64,000 nt of DNA from Liolophura sinensis (lineage: Eukaryota > Mollusca > Polyplacophora > Chitonida > Chitonidae). The DNA lies in NCBI RefSeq assembly GCF_032854445.1, contig NC_088296.1, forward strand, positions 21,441,853 through 21,505,852. The letters run 5' to 3'. A model generated the notes under the pieces. The model was not told where the DNA came from, made no database searches, and worked only from the letters and a program-made list of their open reading frames with translations. Below, in pieces: positions 34,097 to 46,089 of the stretch; within the stretch, counting starts at the first letter, position 1, and each line of letters begins with the position of its first letter. Both the position numbers and the translations under genes were made by a program.

Positions 34097-34333
34097 GATT
34101 GGGCAGTTCTGTAGGTTCTTACACTATGTCTAACCATGGTCTAACACTACCACATGATTGGCAGACACACTGAATAGGTATGTCTGACTATGGTCTAATG
34201 CTACCGCATGGTTGGCAGACACACTGAATTGGGAATTTCTGTAGGTTCTTACACTATGTGTAACCATGGTCTAACACTACCACATGGTTGGCAGACACAC
34301 TGAATAGGTATGTCTAACCATGGTCTAACACTA
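34097..34333. repeat. 54/76-bp satellite, left part
   Basis: About four units of the satellite described at 37745-42332. The array is cut at 34333 by the pogo-like element. Confidence 0.95.
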
Positions 34334-37300
34334 GGGGGAGACCAGGGCGCATTGGGACGTTTTACACATAAATCAAAATTTGTGACAAATTATTCCAGAC
34401 CCCACTAAAATTATTAGCTGATAGAATGAAAAACTAGTAAGGCTAATTAAAGAATCTCGTCTTTTGTTGATAGCTTATGTTCTGCTCATCCTCAGTTGAT
34501 TTAAGTTTTTAAAAAATTGTGTCCCAAGGCACCCCAGTCATGGGGTGGTTTGGGACACACCATGGGGCACAATGGGACGCACTTCAAAGAGCAACAAAAT
34601 CCTTAGACAAATCTTGTTTTAAACAGTGGTTTTATTACAATGACGTGGACCCGTAACGTTGTATCCATTCAGTATCAACCATCTGTGAACAAGAAACTTA
34701 TAAACAGCCTTGAGTTGTCTTTGGATAATCCGTCACGAAAACTTTACACAGAACTTATGTGAACAGGAAACTAACTGTCAATGTCAATAAACAGCTGGTC
34801 AGAAACATCTGCCCTGGCAAGTGTTTCCTGGTCTTCTGAGACCACAATGACTTTCGGAGAAAAGTGACGTCACGCCCGGGGTCAGCTACTGCAACCTGTA
34901 ATACCGACTGAGGTCAACATCACGGAAGAACAGTAGGCCGTTTGTGCGTTTTGTGGCTCCGACAGCGGAAGGCTCTGGCAGCTTTTGGACGATATCATCG
35001 ATGTCGATGTCATCAGTGTCATCGATTTCAGGGAAAGAGAATACATCCTGCTGTTTTTTGGACGGTTGTCTGACAAGAAATCTTACCTCCAGCATATGGA
35101 ACCTGTCTGCCTCCTGTGTGATTCTCCCTACATAGTGTTGAACTACTCTCTTTGACACATATTTAACCACAACAAAATCTCCAGTTTTAAGATCCTCTGG
35201 TTTAAGCGAAGGTTCACCCTCAGAGCTATCAGAGACAACATCGGATATGTCCTCTGAGGAAGAACTATCATCACTCTCTGGGGTTACTTCCCTGTCATTA
35301 CGTTTCTGGGCTCCATGTTTGTATGACCTCCCACTTACCCTTAATTGCCTCTGTTGAAAATCTAACTCTATTTGTTGTTTGACAGGAGTGTCAGTAAGAA
35401 TGGATGTTTTGCCCTTTTTCCTACCCCCTCGTGTCTGTTTTCTTGGTCCAGCTTTTGGGAATGGCTGCACCTGTTCCGGTGAAAAGTGTTGCGAATTTCC
35501 CGAGTCCTCTTCACTAGCTGCATTTCTTGCAATCTCAGTGGTCAAATGATGTTCAGGAGTGCCTGTACTTGGGCCAGGGTCTGTGGCATCTGCGAGCAGT
35601 TCCTATAAATGTGAAGAAATTTATTAGATGTGCCCTTGTCTGTTTCTTTACTATTTCAGTAAACTTTCAAAATAACTTTCAAGATAATATAGAGAAGAAC
35701 CTGTAGATGAACACAACAGAGGCAACTAAGGAGTTTCTTTGCTATTTCTTTAATAGTTTTAATGCATTATAAATACTGGCAATGTCATTACTGGGAGCAT
35801 ATTGATATGGTTTTCAGCGGAATGTGCGATGAAAATAAAAGCATTTCGGGCATCTAGTCCTTACCTCTGTCTCTGTAGTGTTGGGCCTGTCAGTGACAAA
35901 TCCGGAGAGAAACTCGTCTTCCTTGAAGATGTCCCTGTTGAATGGGCAAATACCCGTTACCCGGAAACCAGAGACGATGTTGCGTGGACAAAAAGCTTGT
36001 GGATAAGCCTCCCCCAAGATACCGGCTATATCGTAAATGGTCATTGGTTGTCCAGGATGATTCAACTGCCACCCGTTGCAAGCGGAGTTGAAATACTTTT
36101 TTAGGGGGCCGTAAACCGTCCGGTCAAGCGGCTGTAGTTTATGGCTACAGTGGGGTGGAAATGTCAGCATAACGATTCCATTGTCCTTTGCTTTGTCCAG
36201 GATGGTAATCGAAATGTGACTGTCATGGTTGTCCAGAAGTAGCAGGACTTTGTTTTCCTGGCTACAATGACTGTGAAGGATGAAATGATCCAGCCAGACT
36301 TCGAAGTTGGAAGTTGTCATCCATCCGCTTTGGAAGGCTACACCCTTTGTCCCCGGAGGTGCGTTATTGGTCATATGCTCTTTGAAATGGACGCGCGGAA
36401 AAACAAGAAAGGGTGGAATTGTGTTTCCAATAGCGTTGACTGTGCCCAGCATGGTGACAAGCGCACCACGTTCGGCAGAAGTCACCTGGCCGACTTGTTT
36501 AGCATTTCTTTCTGCAATTACATTAGGTGGAGTTTGGACTGTGGTGAGTCCGGTCTCGTCGCAATTGTAGATACACCCTGGCTCAAATTTGTACCGCTCC
36601 ATGACACTGGCAAGATTGTTGAAAAAGTCCCCTACATTGGTCTTGTTGAAACTAGTAGCTCGGCTTAAACTTGTCGCTTCAGGTTTTCAGACAGAAAGCC
36701 GCTTATGGCGAGACATAAATCCAAGAAGCCAGTCTTCACCTGAAAATAGACAGCCGCCTTTGTCAATGAAATGAGCAAACGGTTTGTCAAAATTTGCACA
36801 CCTTGAATTTAAATCAATACATCTCGATCTGTGAGCAAAGACACGAGTTAAATCTAGCTTACCTGCTTGTCGGTTTGTCTCCCAGGACACTGGTGTAGCC
36901 TTGTTATTTTTTACGGCGTATTGGAAGGCAAGGTCTCTGCATGCTTTGGTTGTCAATCCATGATGATGCTTGAATGCGGTCAACAGGTAATCCTCTAATT
37001 CAGGCCCTCTTCTGCATCGCTGAATACTCGAGCCGTGGCATAGAAAGGAGAAAAACGAACATTCTCTCTCCCAGATGATTTTGCTTTACTAACATAGCGT
37101 GCAAGAGTTGATTTAGGGATGCCAGTCTCTTTAGAAGTTTGCCGTATGCTTTGGTCGTGATCTATGATGAGACATACGGCCCTTTTCATCTCGTCCTCTG
37201 ATGGAGGCTCAGGCTTCTTCTTTTTTCTGTGTCGAACCATTCTAGACAGAAGAAACATGTCAGAGTGAAGGTTTGGCAGTCATTCTGTACTATTGTTATC

Positions 37301-37744
37301 ATAACACAATCAAAATTATTCCGGGGCACATTGGGACACTGTCCCAAAGCACCCCTATCGTTGTGTCCCATTGCGCCCCGAAAGCATAGCATCGCCATTT
37401 TGAACGACTGACCAAACATGTGCAATCAGATTATACAAACAACCCACCAAAATATTACCGATGTGATAATATTTAACTATGGCAAGTAAATGGTAGTATG
37501 ACCCTCAGACTCTTGAACAGTATGAAAATAATCACGAAGCTCAAAATTTACTCCAAGCTACCAAAAGTTAAATTTTACTCACCTTTCAGCCCTGGTGTCA
37601 TGAACAATCCCTTCAAGACAAAAAAGGAAGCAGAAAGGAATTCCCCTGACCAACATGATGTCATAAGGGGGAATCCTTTCTATTTTTAGCGTAAATTCCT
37701 CTTGTCCCACTGTATCCCATGTCCCAATGCGCCCCGGTCTCCCC
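34334..37744 (-). mobile_element. pogo-like DNA transposon inside the satellite
   Basis: 3411 bp. The ends are inverted repeats: gggggagaccagggcgcattgggac on the left and its near-complement (gtcccaatgcgccccggtctcccc) on the right. TA (34332-34333 and 37745-37746) flanks both sides. Deleting the element and one TA restores the satellite phrase aacactaccacatgg. Subterminal copies of the end motif (gggcacaatgggacgc at about 34565; ggggcacattgggac at about 37323; tcccattgcgccccg at about 37366) may be transposase sites. The transposase gene is broken. Confidence 0.93.
34886..37258 (-). pseudogene. pogo/Tigger-type transposase, two exons, interrupted
   Basis: Start ATG at 37258 (or 37240, M-V-R-H-R-K-K-K-K). 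The N-terminus has a psq-type HTH (S-I-R-Q-T-S-K-E-T-G-I-P-K-S-T-L), then a CENP-B/Tc5-type domain (G-E-D-W-L-L-G-F-M-S-R-H). The DDE part has N-C-D-E-T-G, L-L-L-D-N-H-D-S-H and L-Q-P-L-D-R-T-V-Y-G-P-L, giving DD35D spacing. A short intron (35864-35603, GTAAGG...TTATAG) joins T-E-T-E to E-L-L-A-D-A in phase 0. The C-terminal exon has a basic stretch, K-T-S-I-L-T-D-T-P and an acidic tail as in related elements. Two lesions break it: a one-base frame change after S-D-A-E-E-G-L (about 37000) and a TGA at about 36686 where an Arg codon (CGA) is expected. Confidence 0.88.
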
Positions 37745-40700
37745 TACCACATGGTTGGCAGACACACTGAATTGGGAATTTCTGTAGGTTCTTACACTAT
37801 GTCTAACCATGGTCTAACACTACCACATGGTTGGCAGACACACTGAATTGGGAAGTTCTGTAGGTTCTTACACTATGTCTAACCATGGTCTAACACTACC
37901 ACATGGTTGGCAGACACACTGAATAGGTATGTCTAACCATGGTCTAACACTACCACGTGGTTGGCAGACACACTGAACTGGGATGTTCTGTAGGTTCTTA
38001 CACTATGTCTAACCATGGTCTAACACTACCACATGGTTGGCAGACACACTGAATAGGTATGTCTAACCATGGTCTAACACTACCACATGGTTGGCAGACA
38101 CACTGAATAGGTATGTCTAACCATGGTCTAACACTACCACATGGTTGGCAGACACACTGAATAGGTATGTCTAACCATGGTCTAACACTACCACATGGTT
38201 GGCAGACACACTGAATAGGTATGTCTAACCATGGTCTAACACTACCACATGGTTGGCAGACACACTGAATTGGGAAGTTCTGTAGGCTCTTACACTATGT
38301 CTAACCATGGTCTAACACTACCACATGGTTGGCAGACACACTGAATAGGTATGTCTAACCATGGTCTAACACTACCACATGGTTGGCAGTCACTCAATAG
38401 GTATGTCAAACCATGGTCTAATACTACCACATGGTTGGCAGACACACTGAATTGGGAATTTCTGTAGGTTCTTACACTATGTCTAACCATGGATTAACAC
38501 TACCACATGGTTGGCAGACACACTGAATAGGTATGTCTAACCATGGTCTGACACTACCACATGGTTGGCAGACACACTGAATAGGTATGTCTAACCATGG
38601 TCTAATACTACCACATGGTTGGCAGACACACTGAATTGGGAAGTTCTGTAGGTTCTTACACTATGTCTAGCCATGGTTTAACACTACCATGTGGTTGGCA
38701 GACACACTGAATAGGTATGTCTAACCATGGTCTGACACTACCACATGGTTGGCAGACACACTGAATAGGTATGTCTAACCATGGTCTAATACTACCACAT
38801 GGTTGGCAGACACACTGAATAGGTATGTCTAACCATGGTCTAACATTACCACATGGTTGGCTGACACACTGAATTGGGCAGTTCTGTAGGTTCTTACACT
38901 ATGTCTAACCATGGTCTAACACTACCACGTGGTTGGCAGACACACTGAATTGGGAAGTTCTGTAGGTTCTTACACTATGTCTAACCATGGTCTAACACTA
39001 CCACATGGTTGGCAGTCACACTGAATAGGTATGTCTAACCATGGTCTAACAGTACCACATGGTTGGCAGACACACTGAATAGGTATGTCTAACCATGGTC
39101 TAACACTACCACATGGTTGGCAGTCACACTGAATTGGGAAGTTCTGTAGGTTCTTACATTATGTCTAACCATGGTCTAAGACTACCACATGGTTGGCAGA
39201 CACACTGAATAGGTATGTCTAACCATGGTCTAACATTACCACATGGTTGGCTGACACACTGAATAGGTATGTCTAACCATGGTCTAACACTACCACATGG
39301 TTGGCTGACACACTGAATAGGTATGTCTAACCATGGTCTAACACTACCACATGGTTGGCTGACACACTGAATAGGTATGTCTAACCATGGTCTAACAGTA
39401 CCACATGGTTGGCAGACACACTGAATAGGTATGTCTAACCATGGTCTAACACTACCACATGGTTGGCAGTCACACTGAATTGGGAAGTTCTGTAGGTTCT
39501 TACATTATGTCTAACCATGGTCTAAGACTACCACATGGTTGGCAGACACACTGAATAGGTATGTCTAACCATGGTCTAACATTACCACATGGTTGGCTGA
39601 CACACTGAATAGGTATGTCTAACCATGGTCTAACACTACCACATGGTTGGCTGACACACTGAATAGGTATGTCTAACCATGGTCTAACACTACCACATGG
39701 TTGGCAGTCACACTGAATAGGTATGTCTAACCATGGTCTAACACTACCACATGGTTGGCTGACACACTGAATAGGTATGTCTAACCATGGTCTAACACTA
39801 CCACATGGTTGGCTGACACACTGAATTGGGAAATTCTGTAGGTTCTTACACTATGTCTAACCATGGTCTAACACTACCACATGGTTGGCTGACACACTGA
39901 ATAGGTATGTCTAACCATGGTCTAACATTACCACATGGTTGGCAGACACACTGAATTGGGAAGTTCTGTAGGTTCTTACACTATGTCTAACCATGGTCTA
40001 ACACTAACACATGGTTGGCTGACACACTGAATAGGTATGTCTAACCATGGTCTAACACTACCACATGGTTGGCAGTCACACTGAATTGGGAAGTTCTGTA
40101 GGTTCTTACATTATGTCTAACCATGGTCTAACACTAACACATGGTTGGCAGACACACTGAATAGGTATGTCTAACCATGGTCTAACATTACCACATGGTT
40201 TGCAGACACACTGAATAGGTATGTCTAACCATGGTCTAACACTACCACATGGTTGGCAGACACACTGAATTGGGAAGTTCTGTAGGTTCTTACACTATGT
40301 CTAACCATGGTCTAACACTACCACATGGTTGGCAGTCACACTGAATAGGTATGTCTAACCATGGTCTAACACTACCACATGGTTGGCAGTCACACTGAAT
40401 TGGGAAGTTCTGTAGGTTCTTACACTATGTGTAACCATGGTCTAACACTACCACATGGTTGGCTGACACACTGAATAGGTATATCTAACCATGGTCTAAC
40501 ACTACCACATGGTTGGCAGTCACACTCAATAGGTATGTCTAACCCTGGTCTAACACTACCACATGGTTGGCAGTCACACTGAATTGGGAAGTTCTGTAGG
40601 TTCTTACACTATGTGTAACCATGGTCTAACACTACCACATGGTTGGCAGACACACTGAATAGGTATGTCTAACCATGGTCTAACACTACCACATGGTTGG

Positions 40701-42332
40701 CAGTCACACTGAATTGGGAAGTTCTGTAGGTTCTTCAATTATGTCTAACCATGGTCTAACACTACCACATGGTTGGCTGACACACTGAATAGGTATGTCT
40801 AACCATGGTCTAACACTACCACATGGTTGGCTGACACACTGAATAGGTATGTCTATCCATGGTCTAACAGTACCACATGGTTGGCAGACACACTGAATTG
40901 GGAAGTTCTGTGGGTTCTTACACTATGTGTAACCAAGGTCTAATACTATCACCACATGGTTGGCAGACACACTGAATTGGGCAGTTCTGTAGGTTCTTAC
41001 ATTATGTCTAAGCATGGTTTAAAACTACCACATGGTTGGCAGACACACTGAATAGGTATGTCTAACCATGGTCTAACACTATCACCACATGGTTGGCAGA
41101 CACACTGAATTGGGAAGTTCTGTAGGTTCTTACATTATGTCTAAGCATGGTTTAAAACTACCACATGGTTGGCAGACACACTGAATAGGTATGTCTAACC
41201 ATGGTTTAACACTACCACGTGGTTGGCAGACACACTGAATTGGGAAGTTCTGTAGGTTCTTACACTATGTCTAGCCATGGTCTAATACTACCACATGGTT
41301 GGCAGACACACTGAATAGGTATGTCTAACCATGGTCTAACACTACAACATGGTTGGCTGACACACTGAATTGGAAAGTTCTGTGGGTTCTTACACTATGT
41401 CTAACCATGGTCTAATACTACCACATGGTTGGCTGACACACTGAATAGGTATGTCTAACCATGATCTAACACTACAACATGGTTGGCTGACACACTGAAT
41501 TGGGAAGTTCTGTAGGTTCTTACACTATGTCTAACCATGGTCTAACACTACCACATGGTTGGCAGTCACACTGAATAGGTATGTCTAACCATGGTCTAAT
41601 ACTACCACATGGTTGGCTGACACACTGAATAGGTATGTCTAACCATGGTCTAACACTACCACATGGTTGGCAGTCACACTGAATAGGTATGTCTAACCAT
41701 GGTCTAACACTACAACATGGTTGGCTGACACACTGAATTGGAAAGTTCTGTGGGTTCTTACACTATGTCTAACCATGGTCTAATACTACCACATGGTTGG
41801 CTGACACACTGAATAGGTATGTCTAACCATGATCTAACACTACAACATGGTTGGCTGACACACTGAATTGGGAAGTTCTGTAGGTTCTTACACTATGTCT
41901 AACCATGGTCTAACACTACCACATGGTTGGCAGTCACACTGAATAGGTATGTCTAACCATGGTCTAACATTACCACACGGTTGGCTGACACACTGAATAG
42001 GTATGTCTAATCATGGTCTAACACTACCACATGGTTGGCAGACACACTGAATTGGGAAGTTCTGTGGGTTCTTACACTGTGTCTAACCATGGTCTAACAT
42101 TACCACACAGTTGGCTGACACACTGAATAGGTATGTCTAACCATGGTCTAACACTACCACATGGTTCGCAGACACACTGAATTGGGAAGTTCTGTGGGTT
42201 CTTACACTATGTCTAACCATGGTCTAATACTACCACTTGGTGGCAGACACACTGAATTGGGAAGTTCTGTAGGTTCTTACACTATGTCAAACCATGGTCT
42301 AACACTACCACATGGTTGGCAGACACACTGAT
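37745..42332. repeat. 54/76-bp satellite array, right part
   Basis: Two unit types alternate: 54 bp (ggtatgtctaaccatggtct, aacactaccacatggttggc, agacacactgaata) and 76 bp, in which ttgggaagttctgta and ggttcttacactatg replace the short junction. There are about 75 units in all. Every unit has AACCATG and CATGGTT about 15 bp apart, a potential hairpin, and an NcoI-type ccatgg. Neighbouring blocks repeat in the same order of long and short units, so amplification was by larger blocks. It fills the presumed 5' intron of the 42.7-kb zinc-finger gene. Confidence 0.97.
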
Positions 42333-42651
42333 CTGATCTTTTACACCCAGATACACCCTGAACGAAAGCCAGTACTCAACTATATGGCAGTTCACTTAAT
42401 TTAATATGATTTATTATTGGCTGGAATATTCATATTAATTCAATAGAAGATTTGCATTTTCCAAGCTTTTTTTTTTTAGACCAAGTAATTTATGCATAAG
42501 ATAAATAATTTGCACTCATTTCTTGGACATGCTTTGCATTTTTGTTTTTTAAAATTCCCGGGAAAAATGTTTCTTATTTGCTATCAAAGCATTCTTGGGT
42601 CCTGACTGTGTTTCTGTACGTAGTTTTTTCTCTATTTGTCGGGTTGCCCAG

Positions 42652-42720
42652 ATTACAACTGATAAATACAGCCCAAGTGTTGTGCAGGAAACATGAAGCT
42701 AACTGAGATTTGCTGGAAAC
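42652..42720 (+). other. Presumed 5'UTR part of the coding exon of the 42.7-kb gene
   Basis: Starts after acceptor gttgcccag (42651), which aligns with acceptors at 28287 and 18765 (shared tttctgta(c)gtag/cataa upstream). The ATG follows at 42721. Confidence 0.5.
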
Positions 42721-44468
42721 ATGGAAAACACTGCTAAGGTAACAAAATCACCTGGTTCTGGGAATTTGGAGACAACAGTTGAAGAGACAGACCAACATTG
42801 GATGTGGCCGACTGTTAAAACTGAAGATGTTCATCTCTCAGATGAACCTCGAGTGTGGCCGAATGGCAAGATAGAAGAGCTAGACCTCCAAGTTGATGCT
42901 TCAGATGAACAAGTGCATCACAGGGAAGAGAAGGAAAGGCAAACTGTGAATCAGTTCAAATCAGCTACCCGCAAAGACGACTTTGGACTCGGTTCTGAAC
43001 ATCTGTTAGAACCACCTCCTGCAGAGTGCTCCGAAAGTTCTGATGGTTGCCAAGCGTCCTCACCAGCTCTTGAGGAAGATGATTTTGCACATACCAGTGA
43101 TGAATCCACTTTTGGATTCTCTTCACAGACAACTGAGAGTGCTACCATGGCGATAACACCTACCAGTTTTACTTCAGAATCATTTGATGTGGAATCGGCC
43201 ATGGATGAAAGCGATACTTCAGCACAAAGCAGAACTCAGAAGGGTGAAAAGTCATACTCCTGTGAAACTTGTGGCAAAGGCTTCGCTGAGAAATCTAGGT
43301 TAAGGGCACACAATAGAATACACACAGGTGAAAAACCTTATGCCTGTAAGACCTGTGATGCTAGATTTGCAGATCAGTCAACATTGAGAGTACACACTAG
43401 AAAACACACAGGTGAAAGACCATACACCTGTACAACTTGTGGGAAGAGCTTTGCACACGGAACAACCTTGAAAAACCATAGTCGCACACACACACCTGAA
43501 AAACCTTGCATCTGTGTTACTTGTGGGAAGAGCTTTAGAACTGAATCCATCTTGGAACAACATGTCCAAATGCACACAGTTGAAAGGCCCCACCTCTGTG
43601 AAACTTGTGGTAAAAGTTTTACTAATGATTTCGCATTAAAAACACACAGTCGCACACACACAGGCGAAAAACCTTACACCTGTGCTACTTGTGGTAAAGG
43701 TTTTGGACAGAAAGGATCAATGGAAAGACATGCTCTCTCACACACAGGTCAGATACCGTACACCTGTATCACCTGTGGTAAAAGATTTACACACCAGTCA
43801 AGGTTGGCAAAACACAGTCTCAAACACACCAGTGCAAAACCATTCAAGTGTGAAAGTTGTGGCATGGGGTTTGTTAGTCAGTCAGAATTGAATAAACACA
43901 TTCCGAAACACACAGGTGAAAAACGGCACAAGTGTGAAATTTGCGGCGTAAGCTACATGTATCGGACACTTGTACTACTTGTGCTAAAAGCTTTGCAGAT
44001 AAAGGTAGTTTGGACATACACGTTCGCTTACACACAGGTGAAAAGCCTTATATATGTAAGACCTGCGACAGGGCCTTCGCCCAGTTGTCCGCTTTGGAAA
44101 AGCACATTCACAGTCACAAACCTGAAACACTTTACACCTGTGTTACTTGTAACAGAAGCTTTGCTCAAATGTGCACGCTGGAAAGGCACAGATGCAGACA
44201 CACAAGTGAAAAGCCCTACACCTGTATTACTTGTGGTGAGAGGTTTGCAGACCAGCCCACACTGACAGTACACGCTGAGAAGCATACAGGTGAAAAACAG
44301 TACCCCTGTGAAGTGTGCGGCATAAGCTTTGTGCACGAGTCGTCAATGCTTAGGCACAAACAGGAACATTTTCCACCTGTGATTTTTGTGGCGAAAGCCT
44401 TTCAGTTCATTTCACCTACAGTGAACGAGACAGCAATGATGACAGGTGGTACACCTGCAAAATTGTGA
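42721..44468 (+). CDS. C2H2 zinc-finger protein with intact N-terminal module, frame broken within the finger array
   Basis: ATG 42721 starts M-E-N-T-A-K. Residues 25-60 hold two modules: [12 protein letters not shown] and [12 protein letters not shown]. An acidic Ser-rich region follows, then eight complete C2H2 fingers and the first half of a ninth ([10 protein letters not shown]). There about 55 bases are missing and the frame changes at 43960-43970. The old frame runs on as nonsense to 44265. The true finger sequence continues one frame over ([13 protein letters not shown]) with five more fingers and the family tail to a TGA at 44466. As written, the product would be about 420 correct residues plus a foreign tail. 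It may be a recent pseudogene, a truncated working protein or an assembly error. Confidence 0.8.
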
Positions 44469-44574
44469 TACATCTTACACCTGAATACTATATTCATCAT
44501 CTGTGGCAAAGTGGTCAGTGTGCAAGGAACCTGTGGATGGTCGTGGGTCCCACTGTCCAGTAAAATATTACCGG

Positions 44575-44935
44575 CCTGGATAGCACAGTTGGTAGAGCGT
44601 CCGCTTCGGGACCGGTAGATCCAGGATCAATCCTGGGTCGAGTCACACCTAAGACTTTAAAAGAGGAAGTTGTAACTTCCTCGCTTGGCGTTCAGCATGA
44701 AGGGGATAGTGCAACGACTGGTTGACCCGTATCAGTATAATGGCTCGGGCGGGGCGGCTTACTTGCCTTCGGTAAGTCGTCTCAGTGATGCAGCACTAAA
44801 TAAAAGAGCGGTGGAAATCCGCCCTGCAACAAGGAGGCACATTACACGTGCATGCACCCTAATGATTCCTTCGTCGTCATATGACTGAAAAATTGTTGAG
44901 TACGACGTTAAACCCCAAGCACTCAAGCACTCACT
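44575..44935 (+). repeat. SINE-A, best full-length copy
   Basis: tRNA-like head of about 72 bp: gatagcacagttggtagagc (A box) and aggatcaatcctgggtc (B box). The body has acttcctcgcttggcgttca, tataatggctcgggcggggc, ccttcggtaagtcgtctcag and tcgtcatatgactgaaaaat, with a (cact)n tail. It lies just after the zinc-finger gene. Confidence 0.9.
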
Positions 44936-46085
44936 CCAGTAAAATATTCAGATTTTAAAAAAAAAAATTTTCAACTGAGTAAAGTGTTTTCAAAGCATCA
45001 GATTCTCTGTAGTGACCCGTGGGTATCAGTGATGTCACATAGGTATGTTTTGCCTGAAATACTCTGTTTCAAGTTTCATTTGGCGAATGCATTTATAAAC
45101 AGTAGGTTTATGCATTTTGAATAATGAAATGTAGCACTCGGTGTGTTTTAAATGGCAAAAACCTGATGTGATGTGACGCCCCCATATGATCCAGAAAGGC
45201 CACCATAGACTCCAAAGTTTCAAATGCCTTTTAGTAGGTCAAATAAAAACATGAATAGGCGTTTTTTGTAGGAACAGTGTTTAGTGTTTTTTCATCTGGC
45301 ATACATGTACACTTCATGTTAGTGTTTTCTTTGCCTTAAATACAATAAAATGAGCGTAATGACTCAGGAGCCTCCCACCAATGCGGTCGCTGTGAGTTTA
45401 AGCCCAGCTCATGCTGGCTTCCTCTCCGGCCGTATGTGGGAAGGTCTGTCAGCAACCTGCGGATGGTCATAGGTTTCCCCCGGGCTGTGCCCGGTTTCCC
45501 CCCACCATAATGCTAGCCGCAGTCGTATAAGTGAAATATTTTTTAGTACGGTGTAAAACACCAATCAAATAAATAGATGAATAAACAATAAAATGAGAAG
45601 TATCTGACAACCCATTTTGTCTGTTCTCTTAAAATCTTAAATATTTTTAAGTTTTTGTATTCGGGCTGTAAAGCGGGAATTAAGTAGGTGCTGGCTGACC
45701 CTGTATCAGTGTAGAGTTTCCTTCTCCAGCATAAGACCCGGCGTCTTGAACATGGCTTTACAGTGATGCAGCACTGTACAAATATTCTGCCATTGAGACC
45801 GGCCTGGTTCAAAGAAACACCACAGGAATAGGATCTACATTTCAACGCCAACATTAATGTCCTGAAAGTCTATGAGCTGGCTGAAATTTATTTGACATAA
45901 AAGCTATAAAAGCTTTGTTTGGTGGGGTAGAAGTGGCCTACCTGACTACAGAAACCCTTGTCTTAAGCGTAGCCAGTGATGGATGGGGCTGTGGGGCAGT
46001 TCATAATTATTCCCCTACTCTGTTTTATTTGACCTAGCGCCTATAAGGCTGACACTAATGCTACATAGTATGGAAAATCATACTA
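44936..46085. other. Intergenic with one SINE-B, no gene seen
   Basis: Apart from the SINE-B copy, only AT-rich sequence with short chance frames. Confidence 0.5.
45358..45590 (+). repeat. SINE-B, good copy
   Basis: gactcaggagcctcccacca, gcggtcgctgtgagtttaag (B-box region), atgctggcttcctctccggc, cagcaacctgcggatgg, gtcgtataagtgaaatattt and the ccaatcaaataaatagatg tail. About 230 bp. Confidence 0.9.
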
Positions 46086-46089
46086 ATTG

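Noticed and set aside
34097-42332. CRISPR-like array
   Set aside because: Whole units repeat with no unique spacers, in an animal genome; it is a satellite.
44577-44650. Possible tRNA gene
   Set aside because: It has A- and B-box-like sequence but no convincing acceptor or anticodon stems, and it leads into the SINE-A body also found elsewhere in the window.
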